Shown here piece by piece: positions 8,655 through 17,007 of a stretch of 64,000 nucleotides of DNA. The position numbers were made by a program, and so were the translations under genes. Source of the DNA: Bacillota bacterium (GTDB lineage Bacteria; Bacillota; Clostridia; Peptostreptococcales; Anaerovoracaceae). The DNA is taken from positions 58,026 to 122,025 of the forward strand of contig JAGAXF010000005.1 of NCBI GenBank assembly GCA_017941085.1, in the 5' to 3' direction. Each line of letters opens with the position of its first letter. Positions within the stretch are counted from its first letter, which is position 1. The notes below the pieces were generated by a model. It worked only from the letters and a program-made list of their open reading frames with translations, was not told the DNA's origin and searched no databases.

Positions 8655-8690
8655 CAAGAAAAAAGGCGACCATCAAATGTATAGTCGCCT
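8655..8690 (-). terminator. Rho-independent terminator after the VOC protein gene
   Basis: AGGCGAC (8664-8670) and GTCGCCT (8684-8690) form the stem. On the minus strand it is followed by TTTTTTC. Confidence 0.75.
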
Positions 8691-8714
8691 GCTTTTCTAT
8701 AATGCCGACACCGG

Positions 8715-9086
8715 CTATTTTTTATGCTCTATCAAGTTTATTCCAAATCCACCCGGAGAAATCATCATTGCGGATTTCGCAGTTTTGGTATCAACTTGAT
8801 GATAACCGTATATATTCTTAAATCCCAACGCCTCCAGTTTTTCATAAGCCTCATCAAAATCATCAACATTCATGCGGATTGCAACCTTGTCTTCCTTTAG
8901 GCCAATATCCACTTCCGAAATGTCAACATAATGGCCGTCGCTGTCTTTCATTCTAATTCCCGTCACATCCAGATCCCCTATCCCCTCTTGCTGATGTCGC
9001 TTATCAAAACCAAGGGCCTCAAAAACTTTGACGAGTGATTCAGCATCACTTGTAATAATCTGTGGATTAAAAGTACTGATTTTCAT
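8715..9086 (-). CDS. VOC (glyoxalase/dioxygenase fold) family protein
   Basis: The 123-residue protein has the two beta-alpha-beta-beta-beta repeats of the vicinal oxygen chelate fold: FNPQIITSDAESLVKVFEALGF in the first half, IRMNVDDFDEAYEKLEALGF in the second, closing with MISPGGFGINLIEHKK. Members include glyoxalases, fosfomycin-resistance proteins and bleomycin-binding proteins. The usual metal-ligand histidine and glutamate pattern is incomplete, so a binding rather than enzymatic role is possible. It has a GGAGGAAGAAGA box before the ATG and is the first gene next to the tmRNA. Confidence 0.75.
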   Translation of the reverse strand: MKISTFNPQIITSDAESLVKVFEALGFDKRHQQEGIGDLDVTGIRMKDSDGHYVDISEVDIGLKEDKVAIRMNVDDFDEAYEKLEALGFKNIYGYHQVDTKTAKSAMMISPGGFGINLIEHKK

Positions 9087-9210
9087 TCTTCTTCCTCCTA
9101 ATTAATCTCCGTTATTAAAAAAATTCTCCGCTTTCGTATGCCATCCTATGGCAGTATTTTACCACAGACTGCGAGGCCCGTGAATCTAACAAAGGAGACG
9201 CCAGTAAATA

Positions 9211-9257
9211 AAAAAAATATGCGAACACGTATGTCCTTTAGACTTGTGTTCGCATAT
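9211..9257 (-). terminator. terminator of the tmRNA gene
   Basis: ATATGCGAACAC (9217-9228) pairs perfectly with GTGTTCGCATAT (9246-9257), a 12-bp stem. On the minus strand it is followed by seven T and TATTTACTGG. Confidence 0.85.
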
Positions 9258-9265
9258 TTAACGTT

Positions 9266-9625
9266 TGGTGGAGATGATGGGAATCGAACCCATGTCCGAA
9301 AGCACGTCCACTAGACTTTCTCCGAGCGCATCCGATGATTGAGTTTTCGCCCAGACTGCTGCCCATCGGCAGGCCACAGCCCGAGTTATCCCGTTAGTCC
9401 CTCGTTGTTACGGGAGTCACAACGAAGTTTTCCTGCATAGTCGACGCCATGACCCCAGCCTGCAGGTGAACCGGGCATGACGCGCGGGCTGCATCAATTA
9501 AGCAGCAAATGCGAAATTATTATCACTTTTTGCGTTTGTGTTTAAACGGCCAGCTTTTTACGTGGATCCGGCGTCCACGGCTCGCTTATCCGGTTTCTCT
9601 ACCCCCGTCGAAACCTGACATCCCC
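9266..9625 (-). ncRNA. ssrA: transfer-messenger RNA (tmRNA)
   Basis: The 360-nt gene starts GGGGATGTCAGGTTTCGACG and ends in GGTTCGATTCCCATC followed by ATCTCCACCA, which form the tRNA-like acceptor and T arms. The reading frame for the degradation tag is GCA AAA AGT GAT AAT AAT TTC GCA TTT GCT GCT TAA, giving AKSDNNFAFAA. tmRNA rescues stalled ribosomes together with SmpB, whose gene lies just upstream on the same strand. A strong terminator follows at 9211-9257. The 3' end is duplicated at 5507-5529. Confidence 0.97.
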
Positions 9626-9654
9626 ATATATTTTTATGTTACCCTGATTATATA

Positions 9655-9870
9655 TTATTTAACCAGGTCTAGCAAATCCAGATCCGTCTTCTGTACCTTG
9701 ATTCCGGTCTTGAATTCCGTACCATCAGGATATCTTACTGCGATGGCTATTTCTTGACCCTCAACAAAGCCCTTATCCTTTATGGAATCCAGGAAACCCG
9801 GAATCCTTGGATGATTTGCAGTAAACTTTCCCCAGGCATCCTTTATTTTAAACATTGCTCCAATATCCAT
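9655..9870 (-). CDS. small conserved-looking protein between smpB and ssrA
   Basis: The 71-residue product (MDIGAMFKIKDAWGKFTANHP...) is soluble, with no signal peptide or membrane helix, and probably forms a small alpha/beta domain (GFVEGQEIAIAVRYPDG, IKVQKTDLDLL). AAGGGATAAGAAAATG places its ribosome-binding site inside the end of smpB, and the gap between the two genes is four bases, so the genes are coupled. I do not recognise the family. Its position suggests co-expression with ribosome rescue factors. Confidence 0.65.
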   Translation of the reverse strand: MDIGAMFKIKDAWGKFTANHPRIPGFLDSIKDKGFVEGQEIAIAVRYPDGTEFKTGIKVQKTDLDLLDLVK

Positions 9871-9874
9871 TTTC

Positions 9875-10342
9875 TTATCCCTTCTTTCTTATGGCTCTAT
9901 CCATACTTCTCTGTGCGTCTCTCTTGGCTATGGCCTCTCTCTTGTCGTAATTCTTCTTTCCTTTGGCCAGAGCAATTTCCACCTTTGCTAAGCCTCTTTC
10001 ATTTATATACATTTGAAGTGGAACTATGGTCATTCCCTGTTGTGTTGTTGCTCCTATTAGCTTCCTGATTTCCCTCTTATGGACAAGCAGCCTTCTTGGT
10101 CTAACAGGGTCCACATTAAACCTATTCCCCTCCTTATATGGACTGATATTCATGCCATACAAAATCAGCTCGCCATTATCAACCTTGGCGTAGCTTTCTT
10201 TGATACTGACCTTGCCACTACGAACGGATTTTATTTCCGTTCCCGTCAAAGCAATACCGGCTTCTATTATTTCTTCCAGAAAATAATCGTGGCGAGCCTT
10301 TTTATTGTTCGCCACAAGTTTTCTTTCCTTCTTTGCTGCCAT
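9875..10342 (-). CDS. smpB: SsrA-binding protein SmpB
   Basis: The 155-residue protein is full length for the family. Typical segments are ARHDYFLEEIIEAGIALTGTEIKSVR, KESYAK, GMNISPYKEGNRFN and the basic C-terminal tail DKREAIAKRDAQRSMDRAIRKKG that enters the ribosomal decoding centre. SmpB binds the tRNA-like domain of tmRNA and is essential for trans-translation. It lies two genes upstream of ssrA on the same strand. The ribosome-binding site (AAGAGA) is weak. Confidence 0.96.
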   Translation of the reverse strand: MAAKKERKLVANNKKARHDYFLEEIIEAGIALTGTEIKSVRSGKVSIKESYAKVDNGELILYGMNISPYKEGNRFNVDPVRPRRLLVHKREIRKLIGATTQQGMTIVPLQMYINERGLAKVEIALAKGKKNYDKREAIAKRDAQRSMDRAIRKKG

Positions 10343-10395
10343 AATATTTCTCTTGATTTGCTGCGCTGAATTCTTTAGTAAACCTGCGCTTCTTG

Positions 10396-11052
10396 TTATT
10401 TATATGGATTAAATATGGTTCCAAAATCTTTGAAGGGATAGATACGGAATACAGCCTTGCCGATGATTTGTTCATAGTCAACAAAGCCTACATCGGTGCT
10501 TCTGCTGTCCACACTAACCATTCGATTGTCACCCAGGCAGAATAATTTATTCTCCGGAACCACCACATCCTCTAATTCACCGTTGGTAAACTGGTCCTGT
10601 GTATAGCTGTCATCTATCATATTACCGTTAACGTATACCTTGCCTTCCTTGATGGAGATTACATCACCGGGGAGACCTATTACTCTTTTTATCAAAAGCT
10701 TTTCATCCCCTGCATCGGTTTTTAGGTTGGTTTCAAATATGATGACATCTCCCATTTCAGGGCTATTATGAAAAAGCTTATAGGATTGCTTACTTACCAA
10801 CAGATAATCATTTGTATAGAAATTGGGTTCCATGGAACGTTGCTTTACAATTGTCGGCTTTATGAATTGCATTACAACAATAGCAATTATAATAGCAAGA
10901 ATAATTTCCTTCAGCCATTCCTTAATCCAATAACCCTTAGTTTCTTTTTCTTCAGTTACAAAAGCTCCCCTGTCGTCGCTCATATCTGCGCCACCAGCAG
11001 TAGCTCTTATTACCGCCGGATCCTCTATATCCTTAAATCTTCTACTTCTCAA
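10396..11052 (-). CDS. lepB: signal peptidase I
   Basis: The 218-residue protein has a cytoplasmic N-terminus, one membrane helix (IKEWLKEIILAIIIAIVVMQFI, about 43-64), the catalytic serine motif RSMEPNF, the catalytic lysine motif LLIKRVIGLPGD, and the late motif LGDNRMVSVDSR. It removes signal peptides from exported proteins, several of which are encoded in this window. The frame begins at a TTG (11052) with AGGAT eight bases upstream; an internal ATG at residue 24 is an alternative start. Confidence 0.93.
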   Translation of the reverse strand: MRSRRFKDIEDPAVIRATAGGADMSDDRGAFVTEEKETKGYWIKEWLKEIILAIIIAIVVMQFIKPTIVKQRSMEPNFYTNDYLLVSKQSYKLFHNSPEMGDVIIFETNLKTDAGDEKLLIKRVIGLPGDVISIKEGKVYVNGNMIDDSYTQDQFTNGELEDVVVPENKLFCLGDNRMVSVDSRSTDVGFVDYEQIIGKAVFRIYPFKDFGTIFNPYK

Positions 11053-11071
11053 TTTATTATCCTATCCCCAA

Positions 11072-12040
11072 TTATTTAAATAATTCCGTCTCTATCTTTC
11101 TAAATCTTTCGGGAACCTTTGCTTTGATTTCCATTCCATTAAGATAGGACAAAGGTCCATCTTTAATGTTAAAAACCAATCTCTCTGCATGAAGCAGTTG
11201 AGTTCCTAAATCAAAGCGCTCCCTTGCAATTCTGTTGCACTTCTTATCTCCATATTTGGGATCTCCCACAAGTGGGTAACCTGCCTCTGCCAACTGGACT
11301 CTAATCTGATGGGTTCTTCCCGTTAGAATCCTTACTCTGGCAAGAGTATAACCTCCTCTAACCTTAACCGGTTCTGCAATTGTTCGCATGGTTTTGGATT
11401 TGTCATCTGCCTCATCCAGCAAAGTCACCAAATTCCTACGAGAGTCTTTTATCATGGCCCCCTCCAAATCCAGAGGTGCCTTCATCTCTCCCCAAACAAT
11501 GGTTAGATAATATTTTTCAACAGAGTCACCGGTGCGTATTAGTTTGTTTAGTTCCCTTAAGCTTTCACTATTCTTACCGAAAATCACCAGACCGGTGGTA
11601 TTTCTGTCAAGTCTATTAACCGAAGCCGGAGAAAAGGTTTTTTCCTTTCTCGGATCGTATGATTTCGTTTCAATCAGATAGTCCACAACCTGATTGGCCA
11701 GATGGTTTTTCTTTTCCTTCCCATCTCCGTGGGTAAGTAGACCAAAGGGTTTGTCTACAATGAGCAAATTGTCATCTTCATAGCATATTTCAAACTGCCT
11801 TTTGGCTCTATTTCTTTCCGGTTTTTTAGTTAAAGCCTCCAGTTCCTCCTGAGTACAATAAAAAGTCAGAACATCCCCACTTTTAAGGGCATATCTTTCG
11901 TTTTCCCTCTTATTATTTACCTTAATATCCTTGCGGATAGCTTTGTAAATTGCCGAAAGAGGGGCATTTTTCAAGTATTTTCGCAGGAACCTGTCCAGCC
12001 TCTGGCCCGCTTCGTTTTCTCCGATTTCTAAATATATCAC
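11072..12040 (-). CDS. RluC/RluD-family 23S rRNA pseudouridine synthase
   Basis: The protein has an N-terminal S4-like RNA-binding region (GQRLDRFLRKYLKNAPLSAIYKAIRKD) and the catalytic domain with motif NRLDRNTTGLVIFGK, where the Asp is the nucleophile, followed by GRTHQIRVQLAEAGYPLVGDPKYG. It isomerises uridines in 23S rRNA. The start is taken as the GTG at 12040: a promoter with TATAAT at 12053-12048 places the transcription start at or next to this codon, and there is no Shine-Dalgarno sequence, so the mRNA would be leaderless. The longer frame starting at 12076 would begin inside the promoter. Confidence 0.88.
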   Translation of the reverse strand: MIYLEIGENEAGQRLDRFLRKYLKNAPLSAIYKAIRKDIKVNNKRENERYALKSGDVLTFYCTQEELEALTKKPERNRAKRQFEICYEDDNLLIVDKPFGLLTHGDGKEKKNHLANQVVDYLIETKSYDPRKEKTFSPASVNRLDRNTTGLVIFGKNSESLRELNKLIRTGDSVEKYYLTIVWGEMKAPLDLEGAMIKDSRRNLVTLLDEADDKSKTMRTIAEPVKVRGGYTLARVRILTGRTHQIRVQLAEAGYPLVGDPKYGDKKCNRIARERFDLGTQLLHAERLVFNIKDGPLSYLNGMEIKAKVPERFRKIETELFK

Positions 12041-12047
12041 AAGATGA

Positions 12048-12099
12048 ATTATACAACAAGGAGGATAGGTGTGCAAAATCTAATTATTCATAGTATAAT
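12048..12099. promoter_or_regulatory. divergent promoters sharing one -35 hexamer
   Basis: On the minus strand, TTGCAC (12076-12071) is 17 bases from TATAAT (12053-12048) and drives the pseudouridine synthase. On the plus strand the same six bases read GTGCAA and lie 17 bases before another TATAAT (12094-12099) that drives the MltG-like gene. The two -10 boxes are perfect consensus. Confidence 0.65.
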
Positions 12100-12126
12100 A
12101 TGTAGAGTTTAAGGGAGGGATTACAA

Positions 12127-12627
12127 TTGAAGAGAGTTAAAGATTTTTTATACAACTGGAATGATTTAGTTGTAATACTATTTATCCTATTGGCTGCTGC
12201 AGCTATCATATATTGGCGAATCAATTCCATAATGGATTACCCAAGCGTATTGGCAGCTGAAATCCAAAGCACCGCTGAAGAAGCAACTACAACACAGTCC
12301 ATCACTGAATTGGTGGACGATATAGCTGAGTCCACGGAAACCAGTAGCGAAGAACCTGCCGAACCCGGTTCCGGACCCAAGAACAATAGGCTTTGGACCG
12401 GAGGTGTTTTAAGGTCTGAGGTTACTGTTACCACTTCTGAGGGTAGTGCCACGGAAGCCGCCCAGGCTTTGGTGGATGCCGGCCTCTTCACTTCCTATGA
12501 AGACTTTGCCGCTATTTGCGAGGTTAATAACCTTGATCCAACAGATATCAAGGCCAATACCTTCACATTCCCACCGGGCACCAGCCAATCAAAGATAGCA
12601 GAAGAAGTAACCAAACCCATGAATTAA
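12127..12627 (+). CDS. membrane-anchored protein with MltG/YceG-like domain
   Basis: The 166-residue protein has one N-terminal membrane helix (LVVILFILLAAAAIIYW, about 14-31), an acidic Ser/Thr/Glu-rich linker (45-85), and a C-terminal module with AAQALVDAGLFTSYEDFAAIC and FTFPPGTSQSKIAEEVTKP. The module resembles the LysM-like lobe of endolytic transglycosylase MltG/YceG, but the catalytic domain with its Glu is absent. It may bind glycan rather than cut it. It starts at TTG with GGGAGGG six bases upstream and probably forms a transcript with fba. Confidence 0.6.
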   Translation: MKRVKDFLYNWNDLVVILFILLAAAAIIYWRINSIMDYPSVLAAEIQSTAEEATTTQSITELVDDIAESTETSSEEPAEPGSGPKNNRLWTGGVLRSEVTVTTSEGSATEAAQALVDAGLFTSYEDFAAICEVNNLDPTDIKANTFTFPPGTSQSKIAEEVTKPMN

Positions 12628-12664
12628 TAATTAATGATTAAGCACTATTACTAAGGAGGTCAAT

Positions 12665-13594
12665 ATGGCTCTTGTAACTTCTCAAGATATGTTTGCCAAG
12701 GCACTTAACAGTGACTATGCCGTTGGCGCGTTCAACGTAAACAATATGGAAATCATCCAGGGTATTATGGATGCAGCAAAGGAAGAGAATGCTCCCCTTA
12801 TCCTTCAGGTTTCCGCCGGTGCCAGAAAATACGCAAAACCGATATACCTACTTAAGTTGGTGGAAGCAGCCATTGAAGACACCGGTCTGGATGTGGCCCT
12901 TCACTTGGATCACGGTGAAGATTTTGAAATCTGCAAGTCCTGTGTGGACGGCGGCTTCACCTCCGTTATGATTGACGGCTCCAAGCATCCCTTTGAAGAG
13001 AACATTGCCCTTACCAAGCAGGTGGTTGAATACGCCCATGATCACGGAGTTGTGGTGGAAGCTGAACTAGGCAAGCTGGCAGGAGTAGAAGACGATGTAA
13101 AAGTAGATGCTCGCTCCGCCACCTTTACAGATCCTCAAGAGGCTGCAGAATTTGTTGAACGTACAGGAGTAGACTCCTTGGCCATAGCCATAGGCACAAG
13201 CCATGGCGCATATAAATTCAAGGGAGATCCATACCTTGACTTTGAAAGACTAAAGGAAATCCACAGCTTAATACCTAATACTCCTTTAGTACTTCACGGT
13301 GCTTCTACTGTTCTTCCGGAATTTGTAGATCGCTGCAACCAGTTTGGAGGAGAAATCCCAGGAGCTCAGGGTGTTCCGGAGGACATGATTCGCGAATCCA
13401 CCAAGTGGGGTATCTGCAAGGTTAATATCGATACGGACCTTCGCTTGGCAATGACCGCTGAAATACGTAGAGTTCTGGTGGAAAGCCCGGCAGAATTTGA
13501 TCCAAGAAAATATCTGGGACCTGCCCGCGATGCTATTACTCGCATGGTTCAGCACAAGATTAAAAATGTACTTAATGCCAGCGACAAAAGATAA
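12665..13594 (+). CDS. fba: class II fructose-1,6-bisphosphate aldolase
   Basis: The enzyme splits fructose-1,6-bisphosphate into dihydroxyacetone phosphate and glyceraldehyde-3-phosphate in glycolysis. The 309 residues are normal length. Visible motifs are GAFNVNNME, the catalytic and zinc-site segment HLDHG (Asp82, His83), and the further zinc ligands His180 in GTSHGAYK and His211 in LHGAS. The phosphate-binding stretch VNIDTDLR is also present. AAGGAGG precedes the ATG. It lies 38 bases after the MltG-like gene and 42 bases before pncB, so the three genes are probably co-transcribed. Confidence 0.96.
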   Translation: MALVTSQDMFAKALNSDYAVGAFNVNNMEIIQGIMDAAKEENAPLILQVSAGARKYAKPIYLLKLVEAAIEDTGLDVALHLDHGEDFEICKSCVDGGFTSVMIDGSKHPFEENIALTKQVVEYAHDHGVVVEAELGKLAGVEDDVKVDARSATFTDPQEAAEFVERTGVDSLAIAIGTSHGAYKFKGDPYLDFERLKEIHSLIPNTPLVLHGASTVLPEFVDRCNQFGGEIPGAQGVPEDMIRESTKWGICKVNIDTDLRLAMTAEIRRVLVESPAEFDPRKYLGPARDAITRMVQHKIKNVLNASDKR

Positions 13595-13635
13595 AAAAAC
13601 CTACTACATTCTTTGCTTACAACGGAGAGAAACAG

Positions 13636-15069
13636 ATGTTAATTAGAGACAATATGTCCATGCTGACGGACTTTTATGAAATAACCATGGCCAACGGTTA
13701 TCTGGAATCAGGCATTTCCGAGGAAATAGCTTATTTTGATTTGTTCTTCAGAAAGGTTCCCGACGGCGGTGGCTTTGCCATAATGGCAGGTGTCCAGCAG
13801 GTATGCGACTATTTGGACAATCTACACTTTTCGGAAAAAGACATTGAATATCTTAGAGAAAAGAATATATTCGACGAAAGATTTCTGGACTATTTAAGAA
13901 ACTTCAAATTTGCTTGTGATGTTTGGGCCGTTCCTGAGGGCACACCAATATTCCCCCATGAACCCATCATCACAGTTCGCGGTCCCGTAATGCAAGCTCA
14001 GTTTATTGAGACTATGCTTCTGCTTATTATCAACCATCAAAGTCTGGTGGCCACAAAGGCAAATCGTATAGTCCGTGCTGCCCAGGGTCGTCCCGTAATG
14101 GAGTTCGGAACAAGGAGAGCCCACGGTGTAGGCGCCGCTCTTCATGGAGCAAGGGCAGCATATATCGGAGGCTGTTCCGGCACCGCCTGTGCCAAGGCTG
14201 ATTTGGATTACGGAGTGCCTTCTCTGGGAACTATGGCTCACAGCTGGGTTCAAATGTTTCCCACGGAATATGAGGCCTTTAAAAAATATGCCGAAATATA
14301 TCCGGAGCACTGCTCTCTATTAGTAGATACCTACAACGTACTTAAGTCAGGTGTACCGGCAGCAATAAAAGTATTCAAAGAAATGAAGCCTCAGCACATG
14401 AGCATTCGAATCGACAGCGGAGATATTACTTATCTCACTCAAGAGGCTCGCAAGATGCTGGACGAAGCCGGACTCCAGGACTGTGAAATAACCATCAGTA
14501 ACTCCTTGGATGAATACATCATCCGAGATGTTTTAATGGAGGGAGCTCAAATCGATTCCTTTGGTGTGGGTGAACGCCTCATTACAGCCAAATCCGAGCC
14601 TGTCTTTGGCGGAGTATATAAGTTGGCCGCCATAGAGGTTGATGGAGAAATAATACCAAAGATTAAAATTTCCGAGAACATTGAAAAGATCACCAACCCG
14701 GGATTTAAAACTCTATATAGACTATACGATAAAGAAACCGGAAAGGCTCAAGCGGATATTATGACCCTGGACGGAGAGGAAATACCCGAAAACGAAGAAT
14801 ACGAAATATTTGATCCAACAGCAGTTTGGAAGAAAAAGAAACTCAAGAACTTCCTTGCAAAGAATATTAGAGTTCAGCTATTTGACAATGGAAAGTTGGT
14901 TTATAACAACCCATCCATTGAAGAGATACGGGAATACTGTGCAGAGCAAATTAAAACCCTCTGGCCACAGACCCTGCGTTTTGAAAATCCTCAAACCTAT
15001 TATGTGGACCTATCCAAAGATCTCTTCGACATGAAACAGAGATTGATTGAAGAGCATCACGAAGATTAG
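13636..15069 (+). CDS. pncB: nicotinate phosphoribosyltransferase
   Basis: The 477-residue enzyme makes nicotinate mononucleotide from nicotinate and PRPP for NAD salvage. Family segments include LTDFYEITMANGYLESG near the N-terminus, the FGTRRAHG motif around residue 155, GTACAKADLDYGVPSLGTMAHSW, and SIRIDSGD. The catalytic His of this family lies in the GTMAHSWV stretch. A GGAG box is eight bases from the ATG. It ends three bases before the convergent Hsp70-like gene, with no clear terminator between. Confidence 0.95.
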   Translation: MLIRDNMSMLTDFYEITMANGYLESGISEEIAYFDLFFRKVPDGGGFAIMAGVQQVCDYLDNLHFSEKDIEYLREKNIFDERFLDYLRNFKFACDVWAVPEGTPIFPHEPIITVRGPVMQAQFIETMLLLIINHQSLVATKANRIVRAAQGRPVMEFGTRRAHGVGAALHGARAAYIGGCSGTACAKADLDYGVPSLGTMAHSWVQMFPTEYEAFKKYAEIYPEHCSLLVDTYNVLKSGVPAAIKVFKEMKPQHMSIRIDSGDITYLTQEARKMLDEAGLQDCEITISNSLDEYIIRDVLMEGAQIDSFGVGERLITAKSEPVFGGVYKLAAIEVDGEIIPKIKISENIEKITNPGFKTLYRLYDKETGKAQADIMTLDGEEIPENEEYEIFDPTAVWKKKKLKNFLAKNIRVQLFDNGKLVYNNPSIEEIREYCAEQIKTLWPQTLRFENPQTYYVDLSKDLFDMKQRLIEEHHED

Positions 15070-15072
15070 AAT

Positions 15073-16989
15073 CTAGCCTAAAGGTATTTCTACCACTTCA
15101 GCCATCTTAATAAGTGTTTGTTCAATTTGTGCAGAGATTTCACTAATCATACGATTAGTGATTTCGTCGTTTTTGTCCTGGCCAAGACTCTCATAGAAGT
15201 TCTGCTTTACCGATGAACTAATATTATCCATGCGAGACTTAAAGGTTCCCTTGGGAATCAGTCTTCTAACGGCATTTGGTATATCCGTTTCCAGAAGCTT
15301 CTCTTCCATTTTATCCTTGCCTAGAATCAAAATAATCGCAGATGCAATTACACCTACAATAACACCTTGTGGCCCTGCAAGAAATGGAACCACATCTATG
15401 GCAGCTATTATCAATCCTACCAAGACCGTTACCAAGGAATCGATAAGCCAGGTCATTTCCTCTACGGCAAAAATATTTCTTGCGTCAACTTTGATATCAA
15501 TATCAGAAGCAGAGAGATATGACTTTAAGCTCAATGCAGTATATGGCACTCTGTGGTTAACGCAGATTGGAACAGTGTACTCCTCCAATTCCTCAGCCAC
15601 AGGTTTAAGCCAGGAGGTAATTGGGCCCGCCAATAATTCCCTGGCTTCATCGGATCTTATGAAAGCGCCAATTTCTTTTTCCAACAAATCGTCGGTATCT
15701 GACAGCTTTCTAATTTCTCCGGATCTCCACTGATCAAAAATGGGCATTGCCACCTTTGTTAGAATCGGCTCAATCAAACAGTCCACCGCATCCTTATAAA
15801 GTTGGGTAATGTGGTTTCTGACTATCTCTTCTATCTTGGAAGATTTGGTAAGCTCCTCCAAGTCTTCTCGGAAGGCTCTCATATCTTCATCGATTCTGCC
15901 ACAATAGGCCAGGCCTCTAGCCACAGAGAATTCCGGTTCGCTTCCGGAAATAACTACAGAATCTGAGAATACAGAAGTACACCAATCTCTTATGGCCGGC
16001 AGTTTGCTTACACCACCGGTAAGGAAAATCAGTTCCGGTTGTGATCCTGTAATATTTTCCTTAACGTCACGAAGAGCATTTATAAATACTTCCTTAAAGG
16101 ATTTTCCTCCCAGTTTATTAAGGCTCTTGTTAAGGAGTTTGCTGGCAATATTCTTATCCATAGTTAAGGTTAGCTTAACCGGTCTATTATATTGAATCAG
16201 AAGACTTTCCTTGCATTCGTGGGAACTCCAATACTCTTCGTCTGAGAAATACTTTTCCTTCAAACGTCTTGCAGCAAATTCGCAATACGCTCTCCATGGT
16301 TCGCTTTCGTCTAATGCATTCCTTATCTTCTTTCTAAAAAGAGGATTTGCGTTCTCTACAGATTCCTCCAGGAGTATTTCGTCCATAAGGCCTCCGCCCA
16401 GTACCACCTCACCTGCGGTTTGCATTTCCACTTCCTTGCCGCCCATTATATAGGCAAAGTCCGTGGTGGAGGAACCTATATCAACAACAAGCACCGGTTT
16501 GGATAAAATGTCCAAACCCACCTGAAGGTGTTTTGATTGACAAGCGCTTACCATTGCAGCCCTTGACTCAGATATTATTTTTGCCGGAGGAAATCCTACA
16601 CTTTCGAAAATCTCTCTGTAGTGCTCTCTGGTATTTTTGTCCCATCCTGCGGGGCATCCAATATAGAAGCTGCAGTCCTCGTTTTTAACCAGGTCTCCAC
16701 TTCCATACAATTCTCCCAGTACACCACCGGCAAAGCTTTTTACATCGTTTGCGCTGGTGCTGTCGCTTAAAAATCTGCTCTTAAATCTAAGCTTTCTCTT
16801 TACTGCACCATCGGCATAGCAAGCCTTCTCTCCAATTAAAAGCTCCCCGGAAGAAAGCTGTGCATAGGCGGTGATAAAGCTTTGTTCTCCCACCACCGTA
16901 AGCATTTCCGGGGTCACCTGATCTTCCTTATGTAATCTAGCTACGGCGCTCTCCGCATCTCCTAGATCAAATCCAAAAAAGCGATCCAT
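15073..16989 (-). CDS. membrane-anchored Hsp70-like ATPase
   Basis: The 638-residue protein has an actin/Hsp70-type ATPase domain over about residues 1-370: FFGFDLGDAESAVARL (phosphate 1), VLVVDIGSSTTDFAYI with VVLGGGLMDEILL (phosphate 2), and LIFLTGGVSKLPAIRDW (adenosine site). There is no recognisable DnaK substrate-binding domain. Instead there is a helical region, then a pair of membrane helices at about 513-555 (WLIDSLVTVLVGLIIAAIDV; GVIVGVIASAIILIL), and a short C-terminal domain. It is the second gene after the two-helix membrane protein, with an 18-base gap. It may be a specialised membrane chaperone or stress protein; no named family is assigned. Confidence 0.75.
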   Translation of the reverse strand: MDRFFGFDLGDAESAVARLHKEDQVTPEMLTVVGEQSFITAYAQLSSGELLIGEKACYADGAVKRKLRFKSRFLSDSTSANDVKSFAGGVLGELYGSGDLVKNEDCSFYIGCPAGWDKNTREHYREIFESVGFPPAKIISESRAAMVSACQSKHLQVGLDILSKPVLVVDIGSSTTDFAYIMGGKEVEMQTAGEVVLGGGLMDEILLEESVENANPLFRKKIRNALDESEPWRAYCEFAARRLKEKYFSDEEYWSSHECKESLLIQYNRPVKLTLTMDKNIASKLLNKSLNKLGGKSFKEVFINALRDVKENITGSQPELIFLTGGVSKLPAIRDWCTSVFSDSVVISGSEPEFSVARGLAYCGRIDEDMRAFREDLEELTKSSKIEEIVRNHITQLYKDAVDCLIEPILTKVAMPIFDQWRSGEIRKLSDTDDLLEKEIGAFIRSDEARELLAGPITSWLKPVAEELEEYTVPICVNHRVPYTALSLKSYLSASDIDIKVDARNIFAVEEMTWLIDSLVTVLVGLIIAAIDVVPFLAGPQGVIVGVIASAIILILGKDKMEEKLLETDIPNAVRRLIPKGTFKSRMDNISSSVKQNFYESLGQDKNDEITNRMISEISAQIEQTLIKMAEVVEIPLG

Positions 16990-17007
16990 AATTCTCCTAA
17001 CTTGCCT

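Noticed and set aside
5507..9265. Prophage or ICE at ssrA
   Set aside because: No integrase, relaxase, structural or replication genes are present between the two tmRNA-end copies; only an attachment-like duplication can be supported.
12041..12076. Longer start of the pseudouridine synthase
   Set aside because: The extra codons cover the promoter TTGCAC and TATAAT and add no family sequence.
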